12,701 nt of DNA. Origin: an uncultured Novosphingobium sp. Its GTDB lineage: Bacteria; Pseudomonadota; Alphaproteobacteria; Sphingomonadales; Sphingomonadaceae. Shown piece by piece: positions 1 through 6,752 of the stretch. Position 1 is the stretch's first letter; each line of letters begins with the position of its first letter. The stretch is from contig CALLNA010000140.1 of assembly GCA_938005655.1 (NCBI GenBank), positions 1 to 12,701 of the forward strand, read 5' to 3'. Under the pieces are notes generated by a model. The model saw nothing but the letters and a program-made list of their open reading frames with translations. It had not been told where the DNA came from and did no database searches. The translations under genes and the position numbers were made by a program.

Positions 1-237
1 GGCCGAGCGGACCTGAACGTCGGCAACCTGGTCGTTGGCGACGAAAACGTCCGACATGGCGGCCGGCAGGCTGACCAGGCGGCCGCGGCCGACCGACAGG
101 TCGATGCTGCTGCTGGCGTTCTGAATGGCCTGCGCGACGGCTTGCTGCGCCGGGGCGGATATCAGCGTCGCTGCAACCAGGCCGATGGCCAGGGTGCGGG
201 CGAGGGCCGCCGCCTTGAAATTGGCTTTGCTGTGCAT
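1..237 (-). CDS. cpaC: CpaC, Tad pilus secretin (N-terminal part only)
   Basis: Only the first 79 codons are present; the gene runs off the left edge. It starts at ATG 237, one base beyond the cpaB stop codon. The N-terminus is a Sec signal peptide: basic start (MHSKANFKAAALAR), hydrophobic core (TLAIGLVAATLISAPA), then a likely cleavage near AVAQ. After it comes the typical N-terminal secretin domain of Tad systems, with IDLSVGRGRLVSLPAAMSD followed by VFVANDQVADVQVRS. CpaC (RcpA) forms the outer-membrane ring through which the Flp pilus passes. The barrel-forming secretin domain lies outside the window, so assignment rests on this domain and on the position directly after cpaB. Confidence is high for the family; completeness of the gene cannot be judged. 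Confidence 0.88.
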   Translation of the reverse strand, partial: MHSKANFKAAALARTLAIGLVAATLISAPAQQAVAQAIQNASSSIDLSVGRGRLVSLPAAMSDVFVANDQVADVQVRSA

Positions 238-238
238 C

Positions 239-1261
239 TTACTTACCCCCAACCGGAACTGCGGTCACTTTGTCACCACGGGTTACGCGAACCACCGGGC
301 CGATCGGCACGGCGGCGGCCTGCGGGCTGCCGGCTGCCATCGGGATGCCGGCGGGCGGACGCGGCGCCGAGACCCGGCCGCTGACGGGAATCCAGAAGCG
401 CGAGACGTCGCCGCCCGTGGTAGCGGTGCGCGACGGGGTCGGACGACCGGCGGCATCGGCCATCATCCGGCGCTCGGCCGCGCTGCCGCCCTTGGTCGGC
501 ACATTCACGTCGCCCGACGCGATCGCCGCTTCGAGTTCGCCGGTGTTTTCGGCGAGCGGACGCAGCGCGAGCGATAGCTTGCCCATATTTTCGGCGACCG
601 CGATGCGTTCGGCGATGTCGGGCGTTGCTTCCAGCGTCACCGAGCCGAAGGTGCGCACCGGCGTCTTGCCGGTTTCGTCTTCGGCGTCGTAGCGCTGGTC
701 GGTGGCAAGGACGCGGACGTTCCGCACGATGGTTTCGGCGGTGTAGAGCTGGTCGTCGGGATAGGAGCTGCCCTCCTTGACCGAGATCGTCTGCGCAAGC
801 AGCACGTCGACCCGGTCGCCCGGGAAGACGAAACCGGCGACGCCCTGTTCCTGCGAAACCTTGACCGTGACGGCGCGCATGCCCGGTGCGAGAGCGGCGG
901 CGAGGAAGCCGCGGTCATCGGGATGGACGAGCGAGCCCTGGGTCAGCGGCTGGCCGGCGGTGATCGGGTAGCGCACGACGGTGCCCACCAGCGTATTCAC
1001 GTCGGTCTTGTCCTTCAGGAAATAGGCCTTCTCGACCAGCTCCTTCGGCCACGGCTGATAGCGGAAGCTGTCGGGGCCGATGATCGTGCCCGTCGGCAGC
1101 TGCCGCGTCGCGACGAGGATCATGGGGCCGTTGATTTCGGGCGCCGCTGCTGCGCGCGCCGTCGGTGCGGAGGAACCCCGCATCATCTGGTTGACCCCGA
1201 ACGCCGCGCCGATCGCAATGATCAACGCGCCGACGATCAGCATAATCTTTCGCGTATCCAT
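239..1261 (-). CDS. cpaB: CpaB, Tad pilus assembly protein (SAF domain)
   Basis: This 340-residue protein has one N-terminal membrane anchor (about residues 6-24, IMLIVGALIIAIGAAFGV). A SAF domain follows at about 46-110 (MILVATRQLPTGTIIGPDSF, then GTVVRYPITAGQPLT), and then an RcpC/CpaB-type domain at about 118-235 (AVTVKVSQEQGVAGFVFPGD). The tail is rich in Ala, Pro and Gly. CpaB is a periplasmic or inner-membrane-anchored Tad assembly factor thought to work with the CpaC secretin. A good ribosome binding site (AGGAGGCG) lies about 8 bases upstream of ATG 1261, which fixes the start. The gene is preceded by cpaA (47-base gap) and followed one base later by cpaC, so the three are very likely co-transcribed. 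Confidence 0.95.
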   Translation of the reverse strand: MDTRKIMLIVGALIIAIGAAFGVNQMMRGSSAPTARAAAAPEINGPMILVATRQLPTGTIIGPDSFRYQPWPKELVEKAYFLKDKTDVNTLVGTVVRYPITAGQPLTQGSLVHPDDRGFLAAALAPGMRAVTVKVSQEQGVAGFVFPGDRVDVLLAQTISVKEGSSYPDDQLYTAETIVRNVRVLATDQRYDAEDETGKTPVRTFGSVTLEATPDIAERIAVAENMGKLSLALRPLAENTGELEAAIASGDVNVPTKGGSAAERRMMADAAGRPTPSRTATTGGDVSRFWIPVSGRVSAPRPPAGIPMAAGSPQAAAVPIGPVVRVTRGDKVTAVPVGGK

Positions 1262-1308
1262 GACGGTTTTTCGCCTCCTACACCCACCGGACGCGGGGAT
1301 GCTTGCCC

Positions 1309-1797
1309 TCAGGTCGATCCGATAAACTGAAACTGGTTAAGATAGTGTTGGTGAACCGCCCAAAGGCCCCCGGCGGCGATCGCGAGCCCGTAGGGAACCT
1401 CTATCGCCTTGTCCGAAGGACGAATTTTGGACTGAATCAGCATCACAGCCGACAGGATTCCGCCCCCGATCGCCATGATGGTCAGCATGGGAAAGTACAA
1501 ATAAAGCGGAATCCAGAGCATCACGGCGCCGATCATCTTCACGTCGCCGCCGCCCATCGCCCCCAGGGCGAAGAGACCGGCGAACACCGCGAAGACCGCA
1601 AAGGCGGCGCCGAACTGCATCGGCATGTCGGGCCAGAAAGCCATGTCCGACACGATCCAGAAGGGGATAGCGAAGAGGGCAATGGCCGCATTGAGGCCGT
1701 TCGAGATGGTGCGCGAGCGCAGATCGCTGACCGCCGCGGCGATCATCAACATGGCGAGCAGCCCCATCAGGCCCAAGGCGATGATTTTCTGGTCCAT
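1309..1797 (-). CDS. cpaA: CpaA, type IV prepilin peptidase (A24 family)
   Basis: This 162-residue integral membrane aspartic protease would cleave the leader peptide of Flp pilin. Both family aspartates are visible: D25 in VSDLRSRTISN and D85 in the GGGD motif (MGGGDVKM). The rest is mostly hydrophobic segments (ALGLMGLLAMLMIAAAV, AAIALFAIPFWIV, FAVFAVFAGLFALGAM, MLWIPLYLYFPMLTIMAIGG), as expected for the short CpaA form without an N-methylation domain. I chose ATG 1797, which opens MDQKIIALG and leads straight into the first membrane helix. The frame stays open to 1944, but that extension is charged, not membrane-like, and would overlap the divergent oxidoreductase. The ribosome binding site is weak. 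No flp pilin gene lies upstream, where Tad loci often have one. Confidence 0.93.
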   Translation of the reverse strand: MDQKIIALGLMGLLAMLMIAAAVSDLRSRTISNGLNAAIALFAIPFWIVSDMAFWPDMPMQFGAAFAVFAVFAGLFALGAMGGGDVKMIGAVMLWIPLYLYFPMLTIMAIGGGILSAVMLIQSKIRPSDKAIEVPYGLAIAAGGLWAVHQHYLNQFQFIGST

Positions 1798-1891
1798 GCC
1801 GCCGCTGTAGCGACTATGGCTTATCAAATAGTAACCATGAGTGTGCGCCCGCCGGGTTGCATTCCGCGGGCCAGCGGATATGCGGCGTCGC
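1798..1891. other. Divergent intergenic region, cpaA / FAD oxidoreductase
   Basis: This 94-base gap separates cpaA (minus) from the FAD oxidoreductase (plus) and must hold whatever drives both. Its middle (about 1815-1840) is clearly AT-richer than the neighbours (gactatggcttatcaaata), as expected for promoter DNA. On the minus strand TACTAT could be a -10 hexamer (4 of 6 matches), but no convincing -35 pairs with it. No pilin-like ORF or strong repeat is seen. Confidence 0.4.
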
Positions 1892-3031
1892 ATGTCCGAC
1901 CCGCGCCCTTCCTCCACCGACGTGCTGATCGTCGGCGCGGGCATCGCCGGCGCAAGCCTGGCCGCTGCGCTGGCGCCGCACCGCCGCGTGCTGATGGTCG
2001 AGGCCGAGGAGGCGCCCGGCTATCATGCGACGGGCCGGTCGGCGGCCTTCTGGCACGAAAGCTATGGCGGCCCCGGCGTGCAACCGCTGTCCGCTGCGTC
2101 GTTCGAGGCGCTGGCTCGGCCCGCACCCGATTTTTCCGACAAGCCCTTCCTGACGCCGCGCACCGCGCTGACGATCGGTCGTGGCGGCGCGGAGACCGCG
2201 GCCGTCGATGCCTTCGTTGCCGAATTTCGCGCCAAGGGGGTTGTGATCGACCGCATGGGTTTCGACGCGATGGCGGCGCTGGTGCCCGGTCTGCGATCCG
2301 AATGGACCGCCGCCGCCTATGAAGCGGCGTGCAGCGACATCGACGTCGGCGCGTTGCATGCGGCCTATCTGCGCGCGGCGAAGCGCGGCGGGGCGGTGCT
2401 TGCAACGCGCGCGCGTTTCGACGGTGCGCGCCGGGTCACCGGCGGCTGGGAGGTCAGCGTCGGGGGCGAAACACTGCGCGCCGAGCTGATCGTCGATGCC
2501 GCAGGCGCATGGGCCGATATGGTCGCTGCGCGCTGCGGGATCGCGCCGGTCGGCATCCAGCCCTATCGCCGGACGGTGGCGCAGCTTCGCCTGGACGTGC
2601 CCATCACCGCTGACTTGCCGCTGATCGTCCATGTCGGCGGCGACTTTTATTTCAAGGGCGCCGGAGAGGGGCGCGTCTGGCTGAGCCCGCACGACGAGAC
2701 GCCGTCCGAGCCGTGCGATGCCGCGCCCGAGGAGTGGGACGTGGCGGTCGCGATCGAACGGATGCAGTCGGTGGTCGACTGGCCCGTCGCCGCGGTCGAG
2801 CGCAAATGGGCCGGGCTGCGCAGCTTCGCCCCCGATCGCCTGCCGGTCTTCGGCGCCGACCCGGCCGAGCCCGCTTTCATCTGGTGCGCGGGGCAGGGCG
2901 GTTTCGGCATCCAGACGTCGCCCGCTATCGGCGCACTGCTCGCCGCACAGCTTGGCGCGCCGACGCCGGGCGGGGCGATCGGTGCGGTCGATATCGCCGC
3001 CTATGCGCCGGGCCGGTTCGGCGCGCGCTGA
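1892..3031 (+). CDS. FAD-dependent oxidoreductase of the D-amino-acid oxidase family (DauA-like)
   Basis: This 379-residue single-domain flavoprotein probably oxidises an amino or imino acid. A Rossmann FAD motif lies at the N-terminus (G15-A-G17-I-A-G20, then VEAEE with E37), followed by PGYHATGRSAAFWHESYGG. A second FAD contact is ELIVDAAGAWAD, and the C-terminal signature is KWAGLRSFAPDRLPVFG then WCAGQGGFGIQTSPA. The length matches the family. Against the Pseudomonas aeruginosa D-arginine dehydrogenase sequence as I remember it, the alignment is nearly gap-free. Substrate-site residues Y58, R227, Y253 and R310 are kept, but the positions of E87 and H48 are A92 and F53. Arginine itself is therefore an unlikely substrate. 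ATG 1892 is placed nine residues before the first strand; ATG 1880 and GTG 1841 are in frame and no site has a clear ribosome binding site. It stands alone, divergent from cpaA. Confidence 0.85.
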   Translation: MSDPRPSSTDVLIVGAGIAGASLAAALAPHRRVLMVEAEEAPGYHATGRSAAFWHESYGGPGVQPLSAASFEALARPAPDFSDKPFLTPRTALTIGRGGAETAAVDAFVAEFRAKGVVIDRMGFDAMAALVPGLRSEWTAAAYEAACSDIDVGALHAAYLRAAKRGGAVLATRARFDGARRVTGGWEVSVGGETLRAELIVDAAGAWADMVAARCGIAPVGIQPYRRTVAQLRLDVPITADLPLIVHVGGDFYFKGAGEGRVWLSPHDETPSEPCDAAPEEWDVAVAIERMQSVVDWPVAAVERKWAGLRSFAPDRLPVFGADPAEPAFIWCAGQGGFGIQTSPAIGALLAAQLGAPTPGGAIGAVDIAAYAPGRFGAR

Positions 3032-3041
3032 TACTCGGCGC

Positions 3042-3069
3042 TTGCGCGCGCAAATCAGGGGTTTAGGAT
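3042..3069 (+). promoter_or_regulatory. Possible promoter for the DUF1508 gene
   Basis: TTGCGC at 3042-3047 and TAGGAT at 3064-3069 are separated by 16 bases and lie about 47 bases before GTG 3116. Matches to the sigma-70 consensus are modest (3 of 6 and 4 of 6). The -35 overlaps a perfect 12-base palindrome, TTGCGCGCGCAA (3042-3053), which could be an operator or simply GC-rich coincidence. Confidence 0.28.
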
Positions 3070-3115
3070 GCGGGAGCCGCGTCGCCCGTGGCGCGGCTGA
3101 CCAGTGGAGGTACCC

Positions 3116-3298
3116 GTGGCCCATTATTTCGAGATCAAGAAGAACAAGGCCGGCGAGTTCGTCGCCTATTTCAAATATAACAGCGAAACGATCTTCTGGA
3201 CCGAAGGCTATTCGAGCAAGGCCAGCGCGAAGAACGCGATCGAATCGATCAAGAAGAACGGCCCTGCCGCCGAGACCGTCGACACGACGGCGGGCTGA
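3116..3298 (+). CDS. DUF1508 (YegP-like) small protein
   Basis: This 60-residue protein contains one DUF1508 unit (about residues 3-50): FEIKKNKAGEFVAYFKYN, then TIFWTEGYSSKASAKNAIES and IKKNG. E. coli YegP carries two such units; this one carries a single copy, a common layout in alphaproteobacteria. The biochemical role of the family is not known; a stress association is only sometimes suggested. I chose GTG 3116 because GGAGG (3106-3110) sits five bases before it. The in-frame GTG at 3104 overlaps that site and would add MEVP outside the domain. The gene is 84 bases after the FAD oxidoreductase on the same strand, with a possible promoter of its own. A hairpin followed by T-rich DNA overlaps its stop codon. 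Confidence 0.85.
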   Translation: MAHYFEIKKNKAGEFVAYFKYNSETIFWTEGYSSKASAKNAIESIKKNGPAAETVDTTAG

Positions 3299-3325
3299 GG
3301 GCATTCCCCGCCTTTCCTTTTCCCC
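3289..3325 (+). terminator. Possible rho-independent terminator of the DUF1508 gene
   Basis: GGCGGG (3289-3294) can pair with CCCGCC (3307-3312) across a 12-base loop. The stem is followed by a T-rich tract (tttccttttcccctccttt). It spans the stop codon (3296-3298). The short stem and C-interrupted T tract make this a moderate call. Confidence 0.38.
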
Positions 3326-3399
3326 TCCTTTCAGAGGCGATTACCCGGCGGCCGAATAGCCACCGGATGAAGTGGGAAGCGGAAAGCCATCCCGAACCT

Positions 3400-3488
3400 C
3401 GTCGCCCCGGGCTTGATCCGGGGCCCCGCTGCTTCGTGCGCGACGCCGGACAAGGAAAGCGGGACCCCGGATCAAGTCCGGGGTGACG
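3400..3488. repeat. REP-like long inverted repeat (CTTGATCCGGGG core)
   Basis: The left arm at 3400-3430 and right arm at 3458-3488 are inverted copies of each other, 28 of 31 positions matching, around a 27-base spacer. The arm core is CTTGATCCGGGG. From memory, this core belongs to a palindromic repeat dispersed in many sphingomonad and other alphaproteobacterial genomes, usually between genes. Only one paired copy is in this window, so dispersion cannot be shown here. Its place between two 3' ends fits the usual REP setting, where such elements can end transcription or protect mRNA ends. Confidence 0.75.
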
Positions 3489-3534
3489 AACGGGTGGGGG
3501 CGTCCGTCGGGTCTGATTTGCAAACTAGCGTGAT

Positions 3535-3550
3535 CCCTTCTGCAGAAGGG
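3535..3550. repeat. Perfect 16-base palindrome downstream of rnhA
   Basis: CCCTTCTGCAGAAGGG reads the same on both strands and can fold as a 6-bp stem with a TGCA loop. It lies 43 bases past the rnhA stop codon on the minus strand. It could help end rnhA transcripts, but no T-run follows it on either strand. Confidence 0.5.
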
Positions 3551-3592
3551 GAACCGTTCCGGCCGGACCTGAGCCTGCGCTGGAGAGGCGCC

Positions 3593-4045
3593 CTAACCCC
3601 GCGCGCTCAGCGCGGCGTCGCTGGCCAGGCGGTCGGCCCGCTCGTTCTCGGGGTGGCCGTCGTGGCCCTTGACCCAGACCCATTCGACCGCGTGCGGCTG
3701 CGCCGCCTCGATCAGGTCGTGCCACAGGTCCGAGTTGCGGACCGGCTGCTTGCTGGCGTTGATCCAGCCCTTCTTCTTCCAGCCGTGGACCCATTTGGTG
3801 ATCCCGTCGATCACGTAGCGGCTGTCGGTGTGGAGCACGACGTCGCAGGGCTCGATCAGGGCGTTGAGCCCGCGGATCGCCGCGGTCATCTCCATGCGGT
3901 TGTTGGTCGTCGCCGGGTCGGAGCCGGACAGCTCTTTCTCGTGCCGGCCCATGCGCAGGATCGCGCCCCAGCCGCCAGGGCCAGGATTGCCCTTGCAGGC
4001 TCCGTCGGTGAAGATCTCGACGCGTTTGCGTTGGCGGTCGCTCAT
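3593..4045 (-). CDS. rnhA: Ribonuclease HI
   Basis: This 150-residue enzyme cuts the RNA strand of RNA-DNA hybrids, removing R-loops and primer remnants in the cytoplasm. All active-site residues are present: D14 (EIFTDGACKGNPGPGG), E52 (TTNNRMEMTAAI), D74 (LHTDSRYVIDGI), H128 in the VKGHDGHPENERADRLA segment, and D138. The basic handle region WKKKGWINASKQPVRNSDLW (about 89-108) is also there, as in E. coli RNase HI, and length is normal. The start ATG 4045 overlaps the thrB stop in an ATGA (4042-4045), which points to translational coupling as the last gene of an ispH-thrB-rnhA operon. Confidence 0.97.
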   Translation of the reverse strand: MSDRQRKRVEIFTDGACKGNPGPGGWGAILRMGRHEKELSGSDPATTNNRMEMTAAIRGLNALIEPCDVVLHTDSRYVIDGITKWVHGWKKKGWINASKQPVRNSDLWHDLIEAAQPHAVEWVWVKGHDGHPENERADRLASDAALSARG

Positions 4046-5022
4046 GTCCCGAATATGTCCGAATTTGCGGGGTCGGCATAGAAGCGCAGCCGCCGCGCGA
4101 AGGCGAGCGGGTCCTTGCGCGTGACGAGCGCCCCGGCGGGCGTGTTGAGCCAGTCGTAGGCGCGGGTCATAAGGAAGCGCATCGCCGCGCCGCGGGCGAG
4201 GATGGGCAGGGCGGCGCGCTCCGCGTCAGAGAGCGGGCGCACGCCCTCGTAGCCGGCTAGCAGCGCGGCCGAGATCGCGGGATCGAAGCGCTTGCCCGAG
4301 GCGTCGAAGCACCAGGCGGCATGGGTCACGGCCATGTCGTAGGCGGTGATGTCGACGCAGGCGAAGTAGAAGTCGATGAGCCCGCTGACCCGGTCGCCGA
4401 GCATCAGCACGTTGTCGGGGAACAGGTCGGCATGGATCACCGAGCGCGGCAGGTCGCGCGGCCAGTCGCGCTCCAGCTCCGCCAGCTCGCGCTCGACCAG
4501 GCCGGCGAGGTCCGGATCGATCGCGGCGAAGCCGTCGCGCCCGCAGGCCTCGGCGAAGGCCCGCCACTGCGCGAGGCCCATCGCATTGGCCCGCTGTCCG
4601 GGAAAGTCGCGCGCCGCCAGGTGCATTCGGGCGAGCGCCTCGCCCACTGCGCGGGCCTGGGCGGGCGTCGGCTCGCTGACCGAGACGCCGGGCAGGAACT
4701 CGATCAGCGCCACGGCCTTCTCGCCGACGAAGCGGAAGCTCTTGCCCTCGCGGTCGTGGATCGTCGCCGGCACCGGGCAGCCGCGCGCGGCGAGGTGGTC
4801 GAGCAGGCCGAGGAAGAACGGCAGGTCGGCAAGGTCGACCCGGGCCTCGTACATCGTCAGGATGAAGCGGGCGCCTTCTCCGTCGCGGCCGGCGGTGTCG
4901 ATCAGCCAGTTGCTGTTGGAGACGCCTTCCGCGATCCCCTTGGCCGAGCGCAGTTCGCCGACGCCGAAAGCGGCGATCAGGTCGGCGAGGGCTTCGGCGC
5001 CGAGCTGGGTGTAAACGGCCAT
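4042..5022 (-). CDS. thrB: Homoserine kinase (aminoglycoside-phosphotransferase fold)
   Basis: This 326-residue cytoplasmic kinase phosphorylates homoserine in threonine synthesis. It is the APH/choline-kinase-like ThrB of alphaproteobacteria and pseudomonads, not the GHMP-type enzyme of E. coli. Visible signatures are the N-terminal start MAVYTQLGAEALADLIAAFG and the GVSNSNWLIDT loop. The catalytic segment is HADLFPDN (197-204; D199 as base, N204 for metal) and the metal-binding aspartate is D217 in IDFYF. Length is normal. It starts 13 bases after the ispH stop and overlaps rnhA by four bases, so it is the middle gene of the operon. Its own ribosome binding site is weak, in keeping with read-through translation from ispH. 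Confidence 0.95.
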   Translation of the reverse strand: MAVYTQLGAEALADLIAAFGVGELRSAKGIAEGVSNSNWLIDTAGRDGEGARFILTMYEARVDLADLPFFLGLLDHLAARGCPVPATIHDREGKSFRFVGEKAVALIEFLPGVSVSEPTPAQARAVGEALARMHLAARDFPGQRANAMGLAQWRAFAEACGRDGFAAIDPDLAGLVERELAELERDWPRDLPRSVIHADLFPDNVLMLGDRVSGLIDFYFACVDITAYDMAVTHAAWCFDASGKRFDPAISAALLAGYEGVRPLSDAERAALPILARGAAMRFLMTRAYDWLNTPAGALVTRKDPLAFARRLRFYADPANSDIFGT

Positions 5023-5035
5023 CGGCAGGCGAAGC

Positions 5036-5998
5036 TCAGGCGGTAAGCTCGCGCGGCAGCTTGAAGATCATCTTCTCTTCGGTGGCGATCACGGTCTCTT
5101 CGCTGATCGAGCGGTACTCGGCGAGCTGCTGGACCACTTCGCGCACCAGCCGCTCGGGCGCCGAGGCGCCGGCGGTCAGGCCCAGGGTCTCGACCCCGGT
5201 CAGCCAGGCCGGATCGACCTCGTAGCCGCGCTGGACCATCCGCGCCTTGGCGCCGCAGCGCTCGGCCACCTCGACCAGGCGCAGCGAGTTGGAGCTGTTG
5301 GGCGCGCCGACCACCAGGACCAGGTCGCACTGGCCGGCGATCGCCTTGACCGCCTTCTGGCGGTTGGAGGTCGCGTAGCAGATGTCCTCCGCCTTCGGGC
5401 CCTTGATCTGCGGGAACCGGGCGCGCAGCGCGGCGACGATGTCGGCCGTGTCGTCCACCGACAGCGTGGTCTGGGTCAGGAAGGCCAGCGGCGATTCGGT
5501 GTCGAACGGCAGCTCGGCGATGTCCTCGACCGTCTCGACCAGGGTGATCTGGCCCTGCGGCACCTGGCCCAGCGTGCCGATCACCTCGGGATGGCCCTCA
5601 TGGCCGATGAAGATGATGTGCCGCCCGGCCTCGATCTGCCGCTCGGCCTGGCGGTGGACCTTGCTGACCAGCGGGCAGGTCGCGTCGAGCCAGCCGAGGC
5701 CGCGGCGGCTCGCCTCCTCGGGGATGATCTTGGGCACGCCGTGGGCGCTGAAGATCACGTGGGCGCCGTCGGGCACCTCGTCCAGCTCCTCGACGAAGAT
5801 CGCGCCTTTTTCCTTGAGGCCCTCGACCACGAAGCGGTTGTGGACGATCTCGTGGCGGACGTAGACCGGCTTGCCGTACTTCTCGATCGCCTTCTCGACG
5901 ATCTCGATGGCGCGGTCGACCCCCGCGCAGAAACCCCGCGGCGCCGTGATCAGCAGGCGCAGGGGCGGCTTCTCCGGGGGAGGAAAGGGTGCGTTCAT
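5036..5998 (-). CDS. ispH: 4-hydroxy-3-methylbut-2-enyl diphosphate reductase (IspH/LytB)
   Basis: This 320-residue iron-sulfur enzyme makes IPP and DMAPP in the last step of the MEP isoprenoid pathway. The three cluster-binding cysteines are C24 (PRGFCAGVDRAIEIV), C108 (DATCPLVSKVH) and C207 (DICYATSNRQ). Substrate-contacting residues of the family are also present: H53 (HEIVHN), H86 (SAHGV), H136 and the catalytic E138 (GHEGHPEVIG), and T178 (TQTTLS). Length is normal. ATG 5998 is preceded by AGAGGGA at good spacing. It is the first gene of the operon with thrB and rnhA. The 70-base gap to the divergent lipoprotein must carry its promoter, though no clear hexamers stand out there. Confidence 0.97.
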   Translation of the reverse strand: MNAPFPPPEKPPLRLLITAPRGFCAGVDRAIEIVEKAIEKYGKPVYVRHEIVHNRFVVEGLKEKGAIFVEELDEVPDGAHVIFSAHGVPKIIPEEASRRGLGWLDATCPLVSKVHRQAERQIEAGRHIIFIGHEGHPEVIGTLGQVPQGQITLVETVEDIAELPFDTESPLAFLTQTTLSVDDTADIVAALRARFPQIKGPKAEDICYATSNRQKAVKAIAGQCDLVLVVGAPNSSNSLRLVEVAERCGAKARMVQRGYEVDPAWLTGVETLGLTAGASAPERLVREVVQQLAEYRSISEETVIATEEKMIFKLPRELTA

Positions 5999-6068
5999 GT
6001 CGGTCCCTCTAGCGCTTCGCGTCGCGCGCGGCTAGGGCATGCGCGAGGATTATCCAGGGAACTGCCGA

Positions 6069-6743
6069 ATGACCACTCGCACCCGTCTGTTCTGCGTCGC
6101 CGCCATCGCCGTTGCGGGAGCCGCCGCGCTCTCGGGCTGCCGGTCGAAGGGCGAGATCGTCGTCCAGGAGGGCGTGGGCATCACCGCGGTGCGCGGGGCC
6201 TGCCCGGCGGTCGGCATCCCCGACTATACCGGCGACGTCACCCTGTTCCGCTCGGCCGGCGCGCGCGACGCTGCCTCGATCGACGTGACCGCGGCGATCA
6301 CCAACCTGCGCGGCCAGTGCGACGAGGACCCCAAGGACCAGAGCGCCAAGGTCTATTCGGGGATCAGCTTCGACGTGCTCGCCCGCCGCACCGACACGCG
6401 CGGCGCGCGCCAGGTCTCGCTGCCCTACTTCATCTCCGTCCTGCGCGGCGGCCGCGCGGTCGTGACCAAGCGGGTCGGCACGGTCGTCCTCAACTTCGCC
6501 GACGGGCAGGAGCGCGCCCAGGCCCATGCCCAGGGCGGCGCCTATGTCGACCGGGCCGAGGCGACCCTGCCCGAGGACATCCGCAGCCGCATCACCCGCA
6601 AGCGCAAGGCCGGCGACCAGGACGCCGCGGTCGACCCGTTGACCGAGCCCGAGGTCCGCGCCGCCGTCCAGCGCGCGACCTTCGAGGTGCTGGTCGGCTT
6701 CCAGCTCGACCAGGACCAACTCTCCTACAACGCCACGCGCTGA
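6069..6743 (+). CDS. Predicted lipoprotein of unknown function
   Basis: This 224-residue protein begins with a lipoprotein signal peptide: MTTRTR, a hydrophobic stretch (LFCVAAIAVAGAAA) and a lipobox LSGC with C24 as the lipidated residue. Arg at +2 predicts outer-membrane or periplasmic-facing retention rather than inner-membrane retention, if the E. coli rule holds. The mature part has C45 and C84, which could form a disulfide. It shows no domain I can name; it looks mixed alpha/beta, with YFISVLRGGRAVVTKRVGTV and a C-terminal RATFEVLVGFQLDQDQLSYN. I believe similar proteins occur next to ispH in other sphingomonads, but could not check. ATG 6069 is chosen over 6039 because AGGGA (6056-6060) lies eight bases before it and the signal peptide starts properly. 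Confidence 0.8.
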   Translation: MTTRTRLFCVAAIAVAGAAALSGCRSKGEIVVQEGVGITAVRGACPAVGIPDYTGDVTLFRSAGARDAASIDVTAAITNLRGQCDEDPKDQSAKVYSGISFDVLARRTDTRGARQVSLPYFISVLRGGRAVVTKRVGTVVLNFADGQERAQAHAQGGAYVDRAEATLPEDIRSRITRKRKAGDQDAAVDPLTEPEVRAAVQRATFEVLVGFQLDQDQLSYNATR

Positions 6744-6752
6744 GACGGGGCG

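Larger units (their letters stand above)
3299..3592. other. Convergent intergenic region with palindromes, no gene
   Basis: The 294 bases between the converging DUF1508 gene and rnhA hold no convincing coding region. They contain the end of a possible terminator, the REP-like element at 3400-3488 and a perfect palindrome at 3535-3550. Open frames crossing the palindromes give peptides such as VTPDLIRGPA, which are the translation of the repeat and not a gene. Confidence 0.7.

Noticed and set aside
1296..1306. The string GGGATGCTTGCC occurs near 1296 and again near 11272
   Set aside because: A few shared 12-mers are expected by chance in 12.7 kb of GC-rich DNA, and the flanks do not match.
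1798..1944. An N-terminal extension of cpaA up to 1944
   Set aside because: It adds 49 charged residues before the first membrane helix and overlaps the start of the divergent oxidoreductase.
1814..3304. A 496-codon open frame on the minus strand opposite the FAD oxidoreductase
   Set aside because: It is rich in Arg, Gly, Ala and His with no domain, and lies exactly antisense to a well-supported enzyme; GC-rich DNA makes such shadows.
1..3592. Impression that the left 3.6 kb is slightly less GC-rich than the rest, perhaps a junction near the REP element
   Set aside because: The difference was not measured, all genes look alphaproteobacterial, and nothing at 3299-3592 indicates an integration site. 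A sliding GC and codon-usage plot would decide it.
3341..4081. Small ORFs around the convergent gap (for example peptides containing TPDLIRGP)
   Set aside because: They are translations of the REP-like repeat or of the strand opposite rnhA.
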